Assembly (NCBI GenBank): GCA_008638375.1
Contig: CM018051.1
Span: 26,402,344 to 26,466,343, forward strand
DNA from: Nyssa sinensis
Lineage: Eukaryota > Streptophyta > Magnoliopsida > Cornales > Nyssaceae
Direction: 5' to 3'
DNA: 64,000 bases
Part shown: positions 1 to 12,104 of the stretch, one piece after another
Numbering within the stretch: the stretch's first letter is position 1
Layout of the letters: every line of letters begins with the position of its first letter
Position numbers and translations under genes: made by a program
Notes under the pieces: model-generated
The model's input: only the letters and a program-made list of their open reading frames with translations
The model's database searches: none
Told to the model about the DNA's origin: nothing

Positions 1-943
1 CGCTCCGTTCCGTTATGTTCCGTTCTATTGATGATATGCCTTTATCTCTGATTGATATATTATTTCTGCTCCGTTTTGTTGATGATATGCCTTTGTCTCT
101 GATTGATATATTATTTCTGCTCCATTTTGTTGATGATATGCCTTTGTCTCTGATTGATATATTGGCATCATGTACTGTTTTATTTTGATTTGTTGTGTTA
201 TGTTCTGTTCTGTTTGGTTATGTTTTGTTATGATCTGTTCTGTTCTGATCTGTTTGGTTCAATTTTGTTTTATTCTACTTAATTGCATTAAGTGAATTTA
301 TAAAACTACTATTTCAGAAATTACTGAACCCTCCATGTGCTTTGTAAGCAAGAACTAGTTTTTGAAACCCATGACAGGGAACCTGTGTTACTCACTGGAC
401 TTATTTAAGCTTACCCCATTATCCTAACATTTTTCAGGATTTATCTCCATTGGATTAGAAGGCACCATGATATGACATGGATAGGCCGAGTGGCATTCCA
501 AGTGAAGAATCTGATGGCACTGATTTGTGGAGACTTGAAGTCATGTGGATTGAATGTGGTTATTCAGGTGAGTGACATGATTTGATATGATATGATTAAA
601 TTTTCTGATATTGGGACATGGCTCATGGTAATGGTACTCTAGAGATGTTAGATGTGCTATGTGTTATATGTCTAATTATAGATGTGCTCTGTGGTTAGAA
701 TTATTAGCTATCTGGTTTTAGACTTGCTCTGTGGTACGTACCTTTGCGGTATATAACTGAGTTGCATTCCCAAGATAAAAATTTTTAAATTCCGCTGCTC
801 TGACCTTACATTTGGAATGCAATTCATTGGTAAGTTCAAAAGTTTGCCTTTGGTTGGTCGCATTGTCGGTCGGCAAACTAGCAAGGCAGCTAACTGGCAT
901 CACGTCCTCAAGATCCGCGTAGGGTGGGGTTCGGGATGTGACA
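1..943 (+). mobile_element. 3' part of a long LTR (Ty3/gypsy), nested in the next LTR
   Basis: The segment ends with the family's conserved LTR terminus (GTAGGGTGGGGTTCGGGATG then TGACA, last base 943). It is the reverse complement of the 3' portion of the solo LTR at 13055-20762; for example, the stretch around 480-560 matches 13400-13500. Sequence after 943 matches the interior of related LTRs (near 9600 and 50780), so this copy is inserted into another LTR. The right flank is ATGCA; the left end lies outside the window. The open frame at 718-1017 on the minus strand has a twin at 13026-13259 and is LTR sequence, not a gene. Confidence 0.75.
5..160. repeat. 51-bp tandem repeat, about 3 copies
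   Basis: The phrase TTGATGATATGCCTTT recurs at 28, 79 and 130, an exact 51-bp period with few differences. Each unit continues with a copy of CTGATTGATATATT, and the third unit breaks off near 160. It lies in the variable interior of the LTR and is followed by TGTTCTGTT-rich low-complexity DNA up to about 290. Confidence 0.9.
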
Positions 944-3900
944 ATGCATGTGTTTAGAATTGAAGGTAAATAAAAATGGAAAGAAAATAGAGCAGTTGAG
1001 CTAAGGAGCCCTAACAAAACCTCACACCCGAAATCATGAAAAGTTGGGTTTTGAACCTAGCTTGAATAAAACTTAAAACTAATTACATGGCTAGAAAAAG
1101 TATGAAAAATGGAGTACACGGTAATTTAAAACAACAAAAATGGTCATTAGACGAGTGCGCAATCACGAGTTACAGTTGGAGAAAGAGAAATTGAAAACCT
1201 GAATTTGGGCTTGATTTGTTTAGTTTTAGGAACAGAAAAATGTTTCCCAAGCTTCCAGAAATCCAACAGAACAAAGAGGGGGCAAGAACAGTACCTGTAG
1301 CTCCACGAAATAGAAAAATAAACCTTCGTCGAAAAAGTGTGGCTCATTGGAGCAACCACTGTAACCTCTTATTTCGATGGCCAAAGTCCGGCCAAGGTCC
1401 ATTTTGATGCTAGATATAGAATTCTCATGGAAAAAAGAGTCGAACCACATTGGATTTATCACCGAAAAGCAATCAGCAGTAATTACCGGTGCTGGAAAAG
1501 GTTACCGGAACTCTCACTAAAGAAACGAAGAAGATAGACACTATGCGGGTCGGGTCTCAGGTCAGGGCCTGACCGATTGTTTAAAAATGGGTTTGGACTT
1601 ATTGAAATGACATCATTTTGACCTTAAGAAATAATATATATAAAAGGGCTGACGTTAGCATGACATAGTGAACGGACTAAACTGTTTGGTTCTTGACCCT
1701 ACTGGACCGATTCACTTGGAACCTAAATGAACCGAACGACTTATTTTTAAACTTTCCTAAAATTTTATTTTAACCCTTAAATGTTTCTGTTAATTATGAA
1801 AGGGCCCGGGATATTAATTAAAAATTAAGTTTAAATCCTTTTAATTATAAAAAATTTACCAAAATGCCCTTAAGTCAAAAATAGGCCAATTGAAATAATA
1901 AAAAAAAAGCTAACCCAATGTTTTTGGGCATCCCAGACTCAACGGTAGAGTTTGATTTGTGAAATTAGATCCTAAAAAATATGAATAGGAAAATTGGAAT
2001 AATTACATTTATGTCCTAATGATCAATTAAGTGACCAATTGAACTCCGATAATTATGACAATACATACCTTAGCATTTTGAGACATTCCGAAGCAATGGC
2101 GGGATCCATTTTATGAAACAAAGTCCCAAAAATATAGATATGTGAAATGTCATAATTACCATTTTACCTTTAGCGACACCCGAAGTCAATTAAGTACAAA
2201 AGAGAGTCTATCTTGACGATTTTGGACGTTTCAGACTCAATCATGAGGTCCGTTTCGTTCAAATAAATTATGAAAAATTCGAAATAACAAATGAAGTAAT
2301 ACCTATTGTGTTCAAGCATTAATTTAGTTGTAAAATGAATTCTAGAAATGGAGCAGGACCCAACTTAAAGTTTTAAGGCTACTAAACCCACAAATAGAAT
2401 TTGTTAGGGAAATTTTAATTACAAAAAATAATAAGTGGCCGATAGTAATGTTTCAGTTATGTTCTAATGGGAAGTTATGTACATTTGACTTATGGATCTA
2501 GGAACTAAGGACAATGGAAAGGAGATTAAGGAAACAGATTGAGAACTCGAGGTGAGTAATCTTGTTCCCTGAATAAGTGGTGTTTTATCTCAAATTTAAA
2601 AAATACTTAATCTATTTTGTAAGTAATCTGGTATCTTGAATCAGTGGATTTCACATCGTGCTTCCAAATGTCTACCTTATGAATTTCTATATCTGTTCAA
2701 AATACTTAATCTGTTTTTATGAGAAATCTTGTACTCTAAATCAATGAATTTCTATATCTGCTCAAAATTTCTATTCTGCACTTTATGAAATATGTAAGAG
2801 CTATGATCTTTATGATTATATCTTGAAATAATGTTCTTATGTACTAATTTAAAAGATGTTGTATGCTTTGAATCCCGACTAAATTCTTTAGCAAAAATGT
2901 CTGTAAACCATTGCACCCCTTTCAATGAGAAAAATAATTTGTGTGAACCAATTTTGACTATGTAACCCCGTATCATACTTGTTTTGATCCGATCATATGT
3001 GTGTGACATATACCCATGTGGCGCTTTAACTCTTGTAATGAAAACTACCCACATGACGCTCTGACTCAATGTGTAATTTGATTCTTTTGTCTATACGAGG
3101 CCTACCTATATGGCGCTCTGACTTTTGTGATAAGACTTACCCACATGGTGCTCAAACTTAATTTTTGTGTCTACACGAGATTTACCCGTGTGGCACTCTG
3201 ACTCTTGTGATAAGACTTACCCATATAGCGCTCTGACTTATTGTGGAATTTATGATTGAGACTTACCTACGTGGCACTCCGACTCTTGATGAGACTTACC
3301 AACGTAGTGCTCCGACTCAATATGTGATTCTTTGATGTCTGTAATATGTGTCCGTCATTCGTCTCTTGTTATCTATTATTTGTAATCAGATTTCAGGAGT
3401 ACCCTCTCACGTGCATTCGTTATTCGATGTTATGTTATCCATTCCACATTGATTATCTGAACCATGTTTTAAGAAATGCATGTGCTGTTGTACGTTTTGT
3501 GAACAACTCATTATCATCCGCATTGAAAATGATGTGTTTTAGAAATGCATGTATTATATCCGCTTGAACTTTTAGTATGTTTTATGTGTGATCCGTTTTG
3601 AAAACGTGTTATAAGATATTCTTGAATATGTGTTATTTTTTTTAGGAAACTTGGTGCCCATGGTATTTTGTGCAAAAGCCTTTTTTTGCAAAACCTGTAA
3701 CAGGATGCAAGAGTTGCTCACGAGTTTAGTGAAGCTCACATGGATTTATCCAAACATATTTCAGGTAACATAATATGGAATAAAGGTAGTGATAATGACT
3801 AATGAAGCTAGTAATGTGTTGTGAGCAACGTTGATAATGTAAGGCTCCATGACTTAATTCAAAATGATCATGTAAGGATGATACCAATATGGACATTGTG

Positions 3901-4163
3901 ACTTAGTAATACTGGAAGATACTATTAGGCATGAATGGTGATTAATGGTGATAGAAATTTGTACTTAGGAAATAATCTTATTGATGATTGTTAAAGCTGG
4001 TTTGTTATCAAATGAGTTGCATGTGTGTAGCTTCCGCGCTTGATAAAATAAAAGAAAAATTTTTACCGTCTCGTGTAATTTATTTGATTTTGTACGGACT
4101 GTCAGAGTGACAGTATCGATCACCAACCCTTAATCTGCATAGGGTGGGTTTCGAGTTGTGACA
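944..4163 (+). mobile_element. Long LTR of the gypsy family (host of the 1-943 insertion)
   Basis: From 944 the sequence follows the interior of related plus-strand LTRs: an asparagine/lysine-like AT-rich stretch, GGGTCGGGTC-type runs near 1540, and the 'CAGACTCAACGG' blocks near 1935 and 2235. It ends at 4163 in GGGTGGGTTTCGAGTTGTGA then CA. The start is upstream of the window or of the nested copy. No coding region is present. The right flank begins GTGTT. Confidence 0.7.
3005..3330. repeat. Degenerate tandem repeat inside the LTR
   Basis: About eight imperfect copies of a module of the type ACTTACCCACATGGCGCTCT followed by GACT and a TTGTGATAAG-like spacer. Copies centre near 3015, 3050, 3105, 3145, 3190, 3230, 3275 and 3310, with unit length about 35-50 bp. 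It is not present in the other LTR copies I compared, so it expanded in this subfamily. Confidence 0.75.
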
Positions 4164-4205
4164 GTGTTTACCTTACCAAAATCATAGTTTTGGTGCATGG
4201 GAAAG
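4164..4205. other. Short spacer between two LTRs
   Basis: These 42 bp lie between an LTR terminus (4163) and an LTR start (4206). They do not match the LTR ends and may be older host sequence. No gene signal is visible. Confidence 0.4.
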
Positions 4206-4635
4206 TGTAATACCCCTACCCAATGAATTGAGTAAATTTTATGCAATATATTAAAAACTATATGAAGAAGAATCCTTTTAAAATTCTTCGAGGTAAAATG
4301 TAGTATGATGTGATAAACCAATGTTAGGATAACTGACCTAACCTAAAGTAGGTCATAACTGCATTTAGTCCACAACCCGATGAAGGAATAAAATCTAACT
4401 ATACCATAGGTAAAACTAACCTAACCTAGGTTAGTAGGGTTAAACGTGGTCAAGTACATCACTAACCTAAAGTAAAGGATTATACATTGAATATCAGAAA
4501 TTAGTTAATAAAATAATTATTAAGTAATTAACAAAAATAAGATAAAATAATAGCCATTTCATCGTGGGCATGACGGGTATAACGTGTGGGAGACATGTAT
4601 ACATTTTACGTGTATATACACATACACATAAAATA

Positions 4636-4830
4636 TATAAATATATATATACACACATGAATATATAAAACAAATTGTATATAGAAATATATATATATAT
4701 ATATTTATATAACCATACATATATATATATATACACATACACACACCTCTGTGTGCGTGTGTACGGATATGAGGAGTGTGTGCAAAATGGGTGTGTATTA
4801 GTGTGTGTGTGCGTGAAGAGTGTGGGTGTG
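4636..4830. repeat. (TA)n / (CA)n / (GT)n microsatellite zone
   Basis: Alternating TA runs (about 4640-4730) pass into CACACA/GTGTGT runs up to about 4825. The open frames on both strands here translate to I/Y/H/T-rich low-complexity strings and are not genes. Confidence 0.9.
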
Positions 4831-6758
4831 TTGAATGATGGAAGAAAAATGAGAAGTAAGAGATGGCAGCCATGTGTTGGGCCACAAAGTTTGGGGATGA
4901 GAAAAATCCATATGTCATGGCTTCAAGGAGAAGAAATCAAAGGGTAAGTTAGCTAGGGCAACCAGGATAAAGGAAAAGAAAAATCAAGAGGGAGAAAGGG
5001 ATGAGAGTTTACATGAACTGGAAGGAAAGTGAGGAGTGGGATTAGAATAGTGAGAAGTCATCACAAAGGGTGGAGATGGGCGTGAAGCAGAGAAGAATGC
5101 TGTATGAGGAGAGAGAAAACTTAGAAAGAGAGCAAATCAGGGAGATTTTCATGAAGCATAAAATGAGGTATGAAACTGTCCCTTTTTTATTTTTAGCGTC
5201 ATTTTAATCAACCTTAAGAAGGTTTAAAAAAGAGAATGAGGTAAAATGAACTAGAAATAGTAGTATAGGCCAAAATAACCATTACTGAGGCTTCAAATAT
5301 GAGTTGAGTTTCAACTTAAATTAAACTAATTTCTATTGATTGAGACTTAAACTAAATCCTATAAGGGCCATGCACCTACTAAAATTTGATCAAATAGACC
5401 ATAGAAGGCCACGATAAATCGACTTGCAGAAACTGCTCCCAAACCAAACAAGCTCACTTAAAGCTTTAAATTTGATTTTCTAAACGTAGGATGAAACATT
5501 ATCATCTAAGGATCATAAAAAACCAAACCACGCATGATTTGGTGAAGAAATGAGCATGAACCAAGCCAAGTTATAGGTCAGCATGGAAGCTTAGACCGAG
5601 GTTTCCAGAGGATTTCAATGCATAAAATCAATATGAAAATTTAAGGTCGGGACCTAGAAATCCATTGGAATCGAAAGTAGATCAAAAAAAGGTTTGGAAA
5701 TGAGCAAAAAATGGATTAAAATAATGGGGTTTTACAGCTACATTGACTTTCGTGGCAAGGAAGACGACCTTTGTAAAGAATCAGAAAATTATAAAGGGCA
5801 ATTTGGTAAATTTTTAGCATTGACTAATGTCAGATATAAAATTAATTAAAGATGTGTCAGAATGATTATGGAATTGACTAATAAAACACCAGTGTTACAT
5901 TGTAAGGCTAAATTAAAATTTTGGTAAATTCTTATGGACTGATGTGAGTCACGGAACTACATAGTCATTTATAGGACGCAGATAAGTATGAAAACTCAAA
6001 CGATTAAATTTGGAGAAACGGATAACATGTTTGGAATCAAAGTATCGAAATTAGCTAGAGTACCAATTTTGGTGCGATTCTGGGACAGTTTATGTTTAGG
6101 CGCATGTGCGCGCACATTTGGCCAATTGGCCATGTGGCGCATTGGGGAGCATGCAAGGCTCTCTTAAAAGCTTGGTTGGGATTTCAAGACAAAGACATGT
6201 GTCCTATTTTGATTAGACAAAATGGGATCCAATGTTGGGTAGTTATTTAGTACGTGAGGTGCACCATAGGGGGACCAAAAAGGTGAAAATAATACACATG
6301 ATAGGACAAGTCCCATCACCAAAGATTAGCTTTCCCCCTTTCCCTCCCATTTTTTGTTATCTCTCTCTCTCTCTTTCCTTATCCCCAACCAAGTGTGAAG
6401 ATGTGCATATATGCATTGTTGTGTGGTTGTGCAAGGGAAAAAGTGACAGTGTGTGTGTGTGAGCTATTGGCTATACAACCATGAGAGGGAAAGGAAATGG
6501 GTGCAGTGTGTGCGTGAGAAGAGAGAAGAGAGAAAAAAGTGTTTGGGTGTATGCATCAGTGTGTATTAGTGTGTGTGGTGTGTGTTTAACACATACGGGA
6601 AGACCGAACCAGAGGAAGAAGAAAGAGGGGAAAAGAAGAAGAAGAAGAAGAAAATAAGGAAAGAAAATAGAAGGGGGATCAGGACTGGACTAAGAGGTTA
6701 GCTATTGATGGCTTCAGAGCTTTCTCTCTCTAGATTCTCTCTCTAAACTATAAGCAAT

Positions 6759-7565
6759 TGTCACGACCCGAAACCCATCCTATGCGAATTAGGGATCGCA
6801 GGGCCGACCCTTTGGCCGTCCCTATTTTTTCCTTTCTTTGTATCAGTGATAACAATGTGTAATATAAAAATTTAAACAGTTATACAGCGAAAGTCTTAAA
6901 TAATCATAATAAGTTTCTACATTTATCAAATGGAAACCAACATTACATCACCCTTAGGTGGTGAATACATGGGAGAACTACATTATCTCTAGTACATTTT
7001 TTAAAATGCTCTCCTATACTCTTAAGCTCCTACTGCTATCTCGCAGCGCTCCTTCTTGAAATAATAAGTTAGTCTGAATGAGCTAACAAAGCTCAATAAG
7101 TAAATTCTCATCTATGCCATTGGTCAGGGTCAATATAGAAATAACATAATCCAAGGTAAACAAAGATGTGAAACACGATAGCCAATCATAGGATAAAATG
7201 TTGCAATAGCCAATCAGGGGTAGAATGCCATAATGGCCAATCAAGATAGTAGAGATCACAATAACTAGTCATGAGTAATGGATAGCAATGATATAATAAA
7301 CATAGGATCATCAATGGGGTTCTATAAAAACAATAGATATTTTGCCATAATAAATGGATAACCAATCAATCGTAAATCAATGGATAAACTTTTAACATAT
7401 GATTATTCATAGGGAATAGTATGATCATCCTATGAATCCAATAAAAGATATGATATCAAATCAAACATAAGTGATGCACATTCTGTTCAGGGCTTGGCAC
7501 ACCCTCGGTCTTTTAGCTTAGGTTTATAATAGTTGTTCGGTTATAGTTTGGGTTGGGATATTACA
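6759..7565 (-). mobile_element. Internally deleted solo LTR, 807 bp, with target-site duplication GCAAT
   Basis: The left end is TGTCACGACCCGAAACCC and the right end ...GGGTTGGGATATTACA, i.e. TG..CA on the minus strand. The 5 bp before it (6754-6758) and after it (7566-7570) are both GCAAT. The 760 bp on the left are the conserved 3' LTR region (including TCTCCCATGTATTCACC in reverse near 6960). The usual 2-3 kb of central LTR is missing; the deletion joint is near 7520, just after the CCCTCGGTCTTTT phrase. Confidence 0.88.
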
Positions 7566-8612
7566 GCAATGGTAGATGAGGTAGGGACTTCTAGATTTCT
7601 TTTCTTAGTCCTAGACATATTTTTGAGTTGAATGTGTGCTTGGTTGCATGCGTAATGCTATGTGTATGCATATACATATATATATATATATATCTATATA
7701 TAGAGGTGTGGTTATGAATTCGGGTTTAGAAGAAAAAGGGTTTTGGAGAGGTTTTGGGCATTGGGGAAGAACCCTCTAGGTTCTGGGAAACAAATGGAGA
7801 GGAAAAGAACCAAAAATGATGACTATAGGCTGAGAAACCACGAGTTATAGGTCTCTTACCAAAAAATCAGAGTTTGGATATTGGGACTACTTTGGCCACA
7901 CTTGATTGATGAGAATCGTTTGAGATTATGAGATTTAAGAAGTACGATGGTTTAGAGTGAAAAGCCATTGAAAACAGTACAAGAAAAAAAAAAGGAAATT
8001 TTTTTCAAAAACTTAGGTTTCCAACGAGTTTTGTCGAAGAAGGTGATTGGCGATTCACTGGTAGTGATCAACCCATGCAAGTTGAACTGTCAACCGGGTT
8101 GACCCGGTCAAAAGGCAAATGGGTCAGGTCTAAGGTTAATGGGTCTGGTCAACGGGACTGTTGGTTACAACCCAATTGTAACCTGGAAATTAATCAAAAC
8201 TAGAATAAGGTTATCCTTATTCTAGAAATTAGAAGTAAATCAAATTAGATATGTTTGGGAGCGCAGATAAAAAATTGGAATAAGAAAAATTAAAAAGGGG
8301 TTGGGTTGATTAGTTAACTACAAACAAGTGAACATTTTTAAGGAAATTACAAAAAGCTCACTTATTTATAAAACTAAAACAAAGCCAATCAGAATGCGAG
8401 AAGAGTCATTTTTAAGGTTTTTGGGTATTCCGGACTCAATGGCGGAGTCTGTTTGGACATTCGAAGACCCGAGGTGGTCCCACATAAATATATAAAATTA
8501 TAAAAATGCCCCTAACGATTATGTAAGCAATTCTAATGCTAATTAAAATTCAGAAAGGGCCAGTCCAACATTTTTAGATGCTCGAAATTCAAATGTAATG
8601 TCAAATTGAACA

Positions 8613-11600
8613 TGTAACATCCCAACCTAATTAAGCGGGGTAAGTAAGGATAATGACGATTATGATAAGAGAACTCTTTTATTTATCATGGGAAATTCTA
8701 CTTAAGACTGATGGTTTATGAATATGGAGACAAATGTATAAATGAGAGCAATTAGCTATATATTGGGGACAATCAATTTTAAGAATATGATTTGATAGCA
8801 AAGGTCGTAATTGGATAACGAATTACAATTGGCGTTAATCGATGATTAACACTTGAAAAATCCTAGAAGATTAGTATATGAAATAGACTTAAGGCAAGAC
8901 TAATGATGCATGATTAAAGTATGCTTAATCAAGAAATATTGCAAAGGTTATAAAAGTCTTTTGGAGACAAAAATGCTAATTTTTAGGGCAAGTAAAATAC
9001 TTTAAAATATAGTATAATGCACATACAAAAAAAAAAAAAAAATAGATGGAATAAGTCAAAAAGGCTCCCACCAAGTTTTGAACCTTGAACCTTCTGCAAA
9101 CAAATGATAAGTTTCCAAAAAAAACACCAATTAGGCTGCAGAACTTTTGTGCTAGAATACCCACTTAAAATATATATATATATATATGTATATCCAATAA
9201 GATACATATGGGTTGCATACAAAAGTTGAGGTGTCATCACCCTATTGGACCAAAGGCTCAACCAACCACAACACATGCAAACCTTTCCCCCATGATGTGT
9301 AAATAGACCATGTGCGTTTGAGTACTGTGCATTCTTTCAAATCAGACTTGTGTGTAAGTGTGTTGTGTCGACTAGAGAGAGAAAAAGAAAGGGGGGAAAG
9401 AAAATCTAGAGAGAGAAAAAGAGAGAAATAAAGAAAGAAAGCCATGAAGAGTGAAGAAGAAGGGTTGTATGCCCCATGAAATGCCAGTGAGGACCAAATC
9501 TGGGTCTTAGGTTCGTTTAGGACATAAGATGATCAAACTGCCATTGATGTTGAGTGAAACTCTTTCTTTCCTTAAATATATTTTTCCTTTAATTTAGTTT
9601 TTAAGAGTTTTTCAAAGCATGAATGTGATTAACACAATAAATAGGAGGAAATGGGAAGAAAATGGCACTGTTTAGGCAAAGAAACCCTAAGAAAAACCCT
9701 AAACCCAAAAGAAAGAAGACTGAATCTTTAACCTATTATAAACCAAGCTTCAAATGAAGTACATGGCTCGAAAAAAAAAAAAAAAAAAACTAAAAATGGA
9801 ATCTATAGCAAATGGAAACAACTCAAATGGTCAACAGACTAGTGAGAAAAAGCAAGTTACAGTTAAGAGAGAGAAAAATCCTATATACATGATTTAGGTT
9901 GTTTCACTGAGCTTTATGAATGGGAAAATATTCCCTAGAGTCTTAGAAACCCATCGGAATAAAAACAAGATCGAACCCGTGTCAGAAACTCCACAAAAAA
10001 TCAAATCAAATTGTCGCCAGAAAATCAGGTTTTGCCGGAGAAGCCCATGTTACCCTAAATCCTCATGGAAAAATGGTTTGAACTATGTCAAATTTGTCGT
10101 CAAAAAACAAACGCCGGAATTCAGCGTCACCAAAGAAGGCGATCGGTGCCAACAAGGTCCTTATTGACCAAGTCAACTGTTGACCGGGTTGGTTAACAGG
10201 TCAAGTCAGGTCTCGGGTTAGACCCTAACCTATTTTAAAACCAATTCTGAGTTAAATCAAAAAAGCTGCCATTTTATTTAAAGAAGGGCTGATGTCACGC
10301 TAACGTAAGCATAACGCAGGAGACCAGATGAACCGGTTGACATGAAATGAGACTGACTGGACATTTTTTTTAAAGTTTCCTGAAACTATATTTTGACCCC
10401 CCAAATGTTTATGTTAATTATGAAATGGCCCAGAAAATAATTATAAATTCTTTTTAAATTATGAAAAATTACCAAAATGCCCTTAAACCAAAAATAGGTC
10501 AAACAAAAGCCACTTTAAGAAGAGTCTAACCCAATATTTTTTTGGCATTCCGGACTTGATGGCGAAGTCTGATTTATGAAATCAAACCCCAAAAAATATA
10601 AACGGACAAATCAAAAAATTTCAAATATATCCTACCTGATTAATTAAGTGATCAATTGAACCCATATGACTATGAAAATACCTACCTTAACATTTTGGGA
10701 CATTCTGGGCCCAATGGCAAGGATCCATTTTATGAAACGAAGTCTAAAAAATATAGACTCGTGAAATTTCATAATTACTATTATGCCTTTAGTGATCCAA
10801 AAGCTAGTTAAATGTCAGAGATAACATATTCTGACTTTCTTTGAGTTCCGAACTCAACGGTGGAGTCCATTTTAGCAAACAAAGTACCCAAAAAATGGGA
10901 CATGTGAAAATGTAAAATTACAAAAATGTCCCTAGGCTTAATATAAGATATATATGTGCAAATTAAGATCTGAAAAAGCCTAAACTGATTATCTTCAATA
11001 TTTTGGACCAGGCGATGACGTCCTTTTAAGAAAAATAAGACCAAGTAACAAACTAAAAAATAATGAATACGTCTTTAAGACTTAATGAAATTATTAGAAG
11101 CGTATAGATGAAATTAAAAATTCCACGTAAATGTTATAAGGACTGTCTTAACTCAAAAATGAAGATCGAATTTGTAAATTGTGTACGAAGAAATATGGGA
11201 CATTAAAAGTGTAAATTATCATTATGCCCTTGAAGGACCAAATAAGTTATAAAGCATCAGGAACCCTAAATTAGGAATTTGAAGGTCTTTTAATCAGCTA
11301 CACTAAGTTCAAAAGAACTTTAAACACTAAATTGAGGTTCCTAAATTAAAATGTATGCTAATTCAATATACAATTTATTTTTTATCCATGATTATAGGAT
11401 CACTCAAATGATGAAAAAATGGAACAAGGCTATGGGATAGCTATTATGGTACCAGTATGAGAATGCAATGCCAAAGACCCAATATAAGTAAACCCAAACT
11501 CTAATATGTGGATTTATACTCTGCCAATGTGGGCTACTTGTATAGCTTCTAATCTTTGCTTCTTGAAACATGCATAAGTAATTGCTTCAAGTCCACAACC

Positions 11601-11940
11601 CATTGATTATTATGTTTCCATTTTGTGGAATTTGTGATTTGTTGTGAATATCTATGAGTTATTTGATTCATTGGCTTTGCCTTATCTTGTGATAATTGTG
11701 ATCCCTTTTCTTATGGACATTTGTAATCTATGTATATGCACATACCTTGTTGAATTCTTTTGTTGATAACATTATTTGAGAATACCCGGGGTTATGTCTA
11801 TCACAACGCCCTTCTTGACTCTTTGGATGTTGATAACCTACGATTTGGTGTTTGGGAATGATACCTAACACATTTTCTTGATGAGAAAATTTTGATATGA
11901 TGATAAGAGCTCTTGGTGCCATTCAGAGGAACCTAGCTAG
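8613..11940 (+). mobile_element. Long LTR, plus orientation, 3' end lost
   Basis: It starts TGTAACATCCCAACC within an older LTR (left flank GAACA). It shares its whole layout with 49802-52992: AATAC/ACTTTT module near 9060-9150, an (AG)-rich stretch, ACCGGGTTGG near 10180, repeated CCGGACTTGATGG-type blocks (10550, 10700, 10850), and GATTATAGGATCACTCAAAT near 11390. Homology to the related LTR at 12105-32116 continues to about 11940, where primer-site leader sequence of an opposite element begins, so its end was lost. The open frame at 11728-11922 (minus) is LTR sequence. Confidence 0.8.
9062..9150 (-). other. tRNA-like module (A-box/B-box) inside the LTR, antisense
   Basis: On the minus strand an A-box-like CTGCAGCCTAATTGG is followed about 45 nt later by a B-box-like AAGGTTCAAGGTTCAAAAC. 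The same module occurs in other LTRs of this window, always antisense to the LTR. No acceptor stem or coherent anticodon arm is seen, so this is not called a tRNA gene. Confidence 0.55.
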
Positions 11941-12104
11941 AGAAGAGTGGTGAACTGAGTGAACTTACTATATTTCAACCTAAGCATGCTATCATCTCCA
12001 AACTCACCGATCATTTAATCATCTAAACCATCCAATAGTCATCAAGTCCATTGTTGGTATGATCTCTCACAAAGAATCATTAACCTATAGCTCTGATACC
12101 ACTC
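11941..12104 (-). mobile_element. 5' leader remnant of a minus-strand LTR retrotransposon
   Basis: This short piece lies immediately downstream (minus direction) of the 5' LTR that ends at 12105 and contains the primer-binding site. The rest of that element's internal region (gag-pol) is missing; a plus-strand LTR occupies the adjoining DNA to the left. Confidence 0.7.
12090..12101 (-). promoter_or_regulatory. Primer-binding site for initiator tRNA-Met
   Basis: The reverse complement reads TGGTATCAGAGC, the standard 12-nt match to the 3' end of plant initiator methionine tRNA. It sits 3 nt from the end of the LTR at 12105, the usual spacing. It identifies the LTR to its right as a 5' LTR rather than a solo LTR. 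Confidence 0.88.

Larger units (their letters stand above)
4206..8612 (+). mobile_element. Long LTR, plus orientation, interrupted by a solo LTR and cut by the next LTR
   Basis: It begins TGTAATACCCCTACCC at 4206. It carries a (TA)n/(AC)n zone (4636-4830), LTR-interior phrases (GATCACAAAGC-like and CAATTTGGTAAATTTT near 5800), and, after the insertion at 6759-7565, resumes at 7571 and runs to 8612 with the family's CCGGACTCAATGGCGGAGTC block near 8438. Net length is about 3.6 kb without a 3' terminus, because a younger LTR starts at 8613. The 5820-6758 part looks like a second LTR-type cycle, so the copy may be chimeric. Small open frames here are low-complexity artefacts. Confidence 0.6.

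Noticed and set aside
718..1017. 99-aa minus-strand frame with a similar 77-aa frame at 13026-13259
   Set aside because: Both are the conserved 3' end of the same LTR subfamily. Similarity follows the whole repeat and not a reading frame, and neither has a domain.
11728..11922. 64-aa minus-strand frame beginning Met-Ala-Pro-Arg, close to the primer-binding site, considered as a gag start
   Set aside because: The DNA aligns with LTR sequence on the opposite side (20768-20900 reversed, then 12980-13054), so it belongs to the plus-strand LTR.
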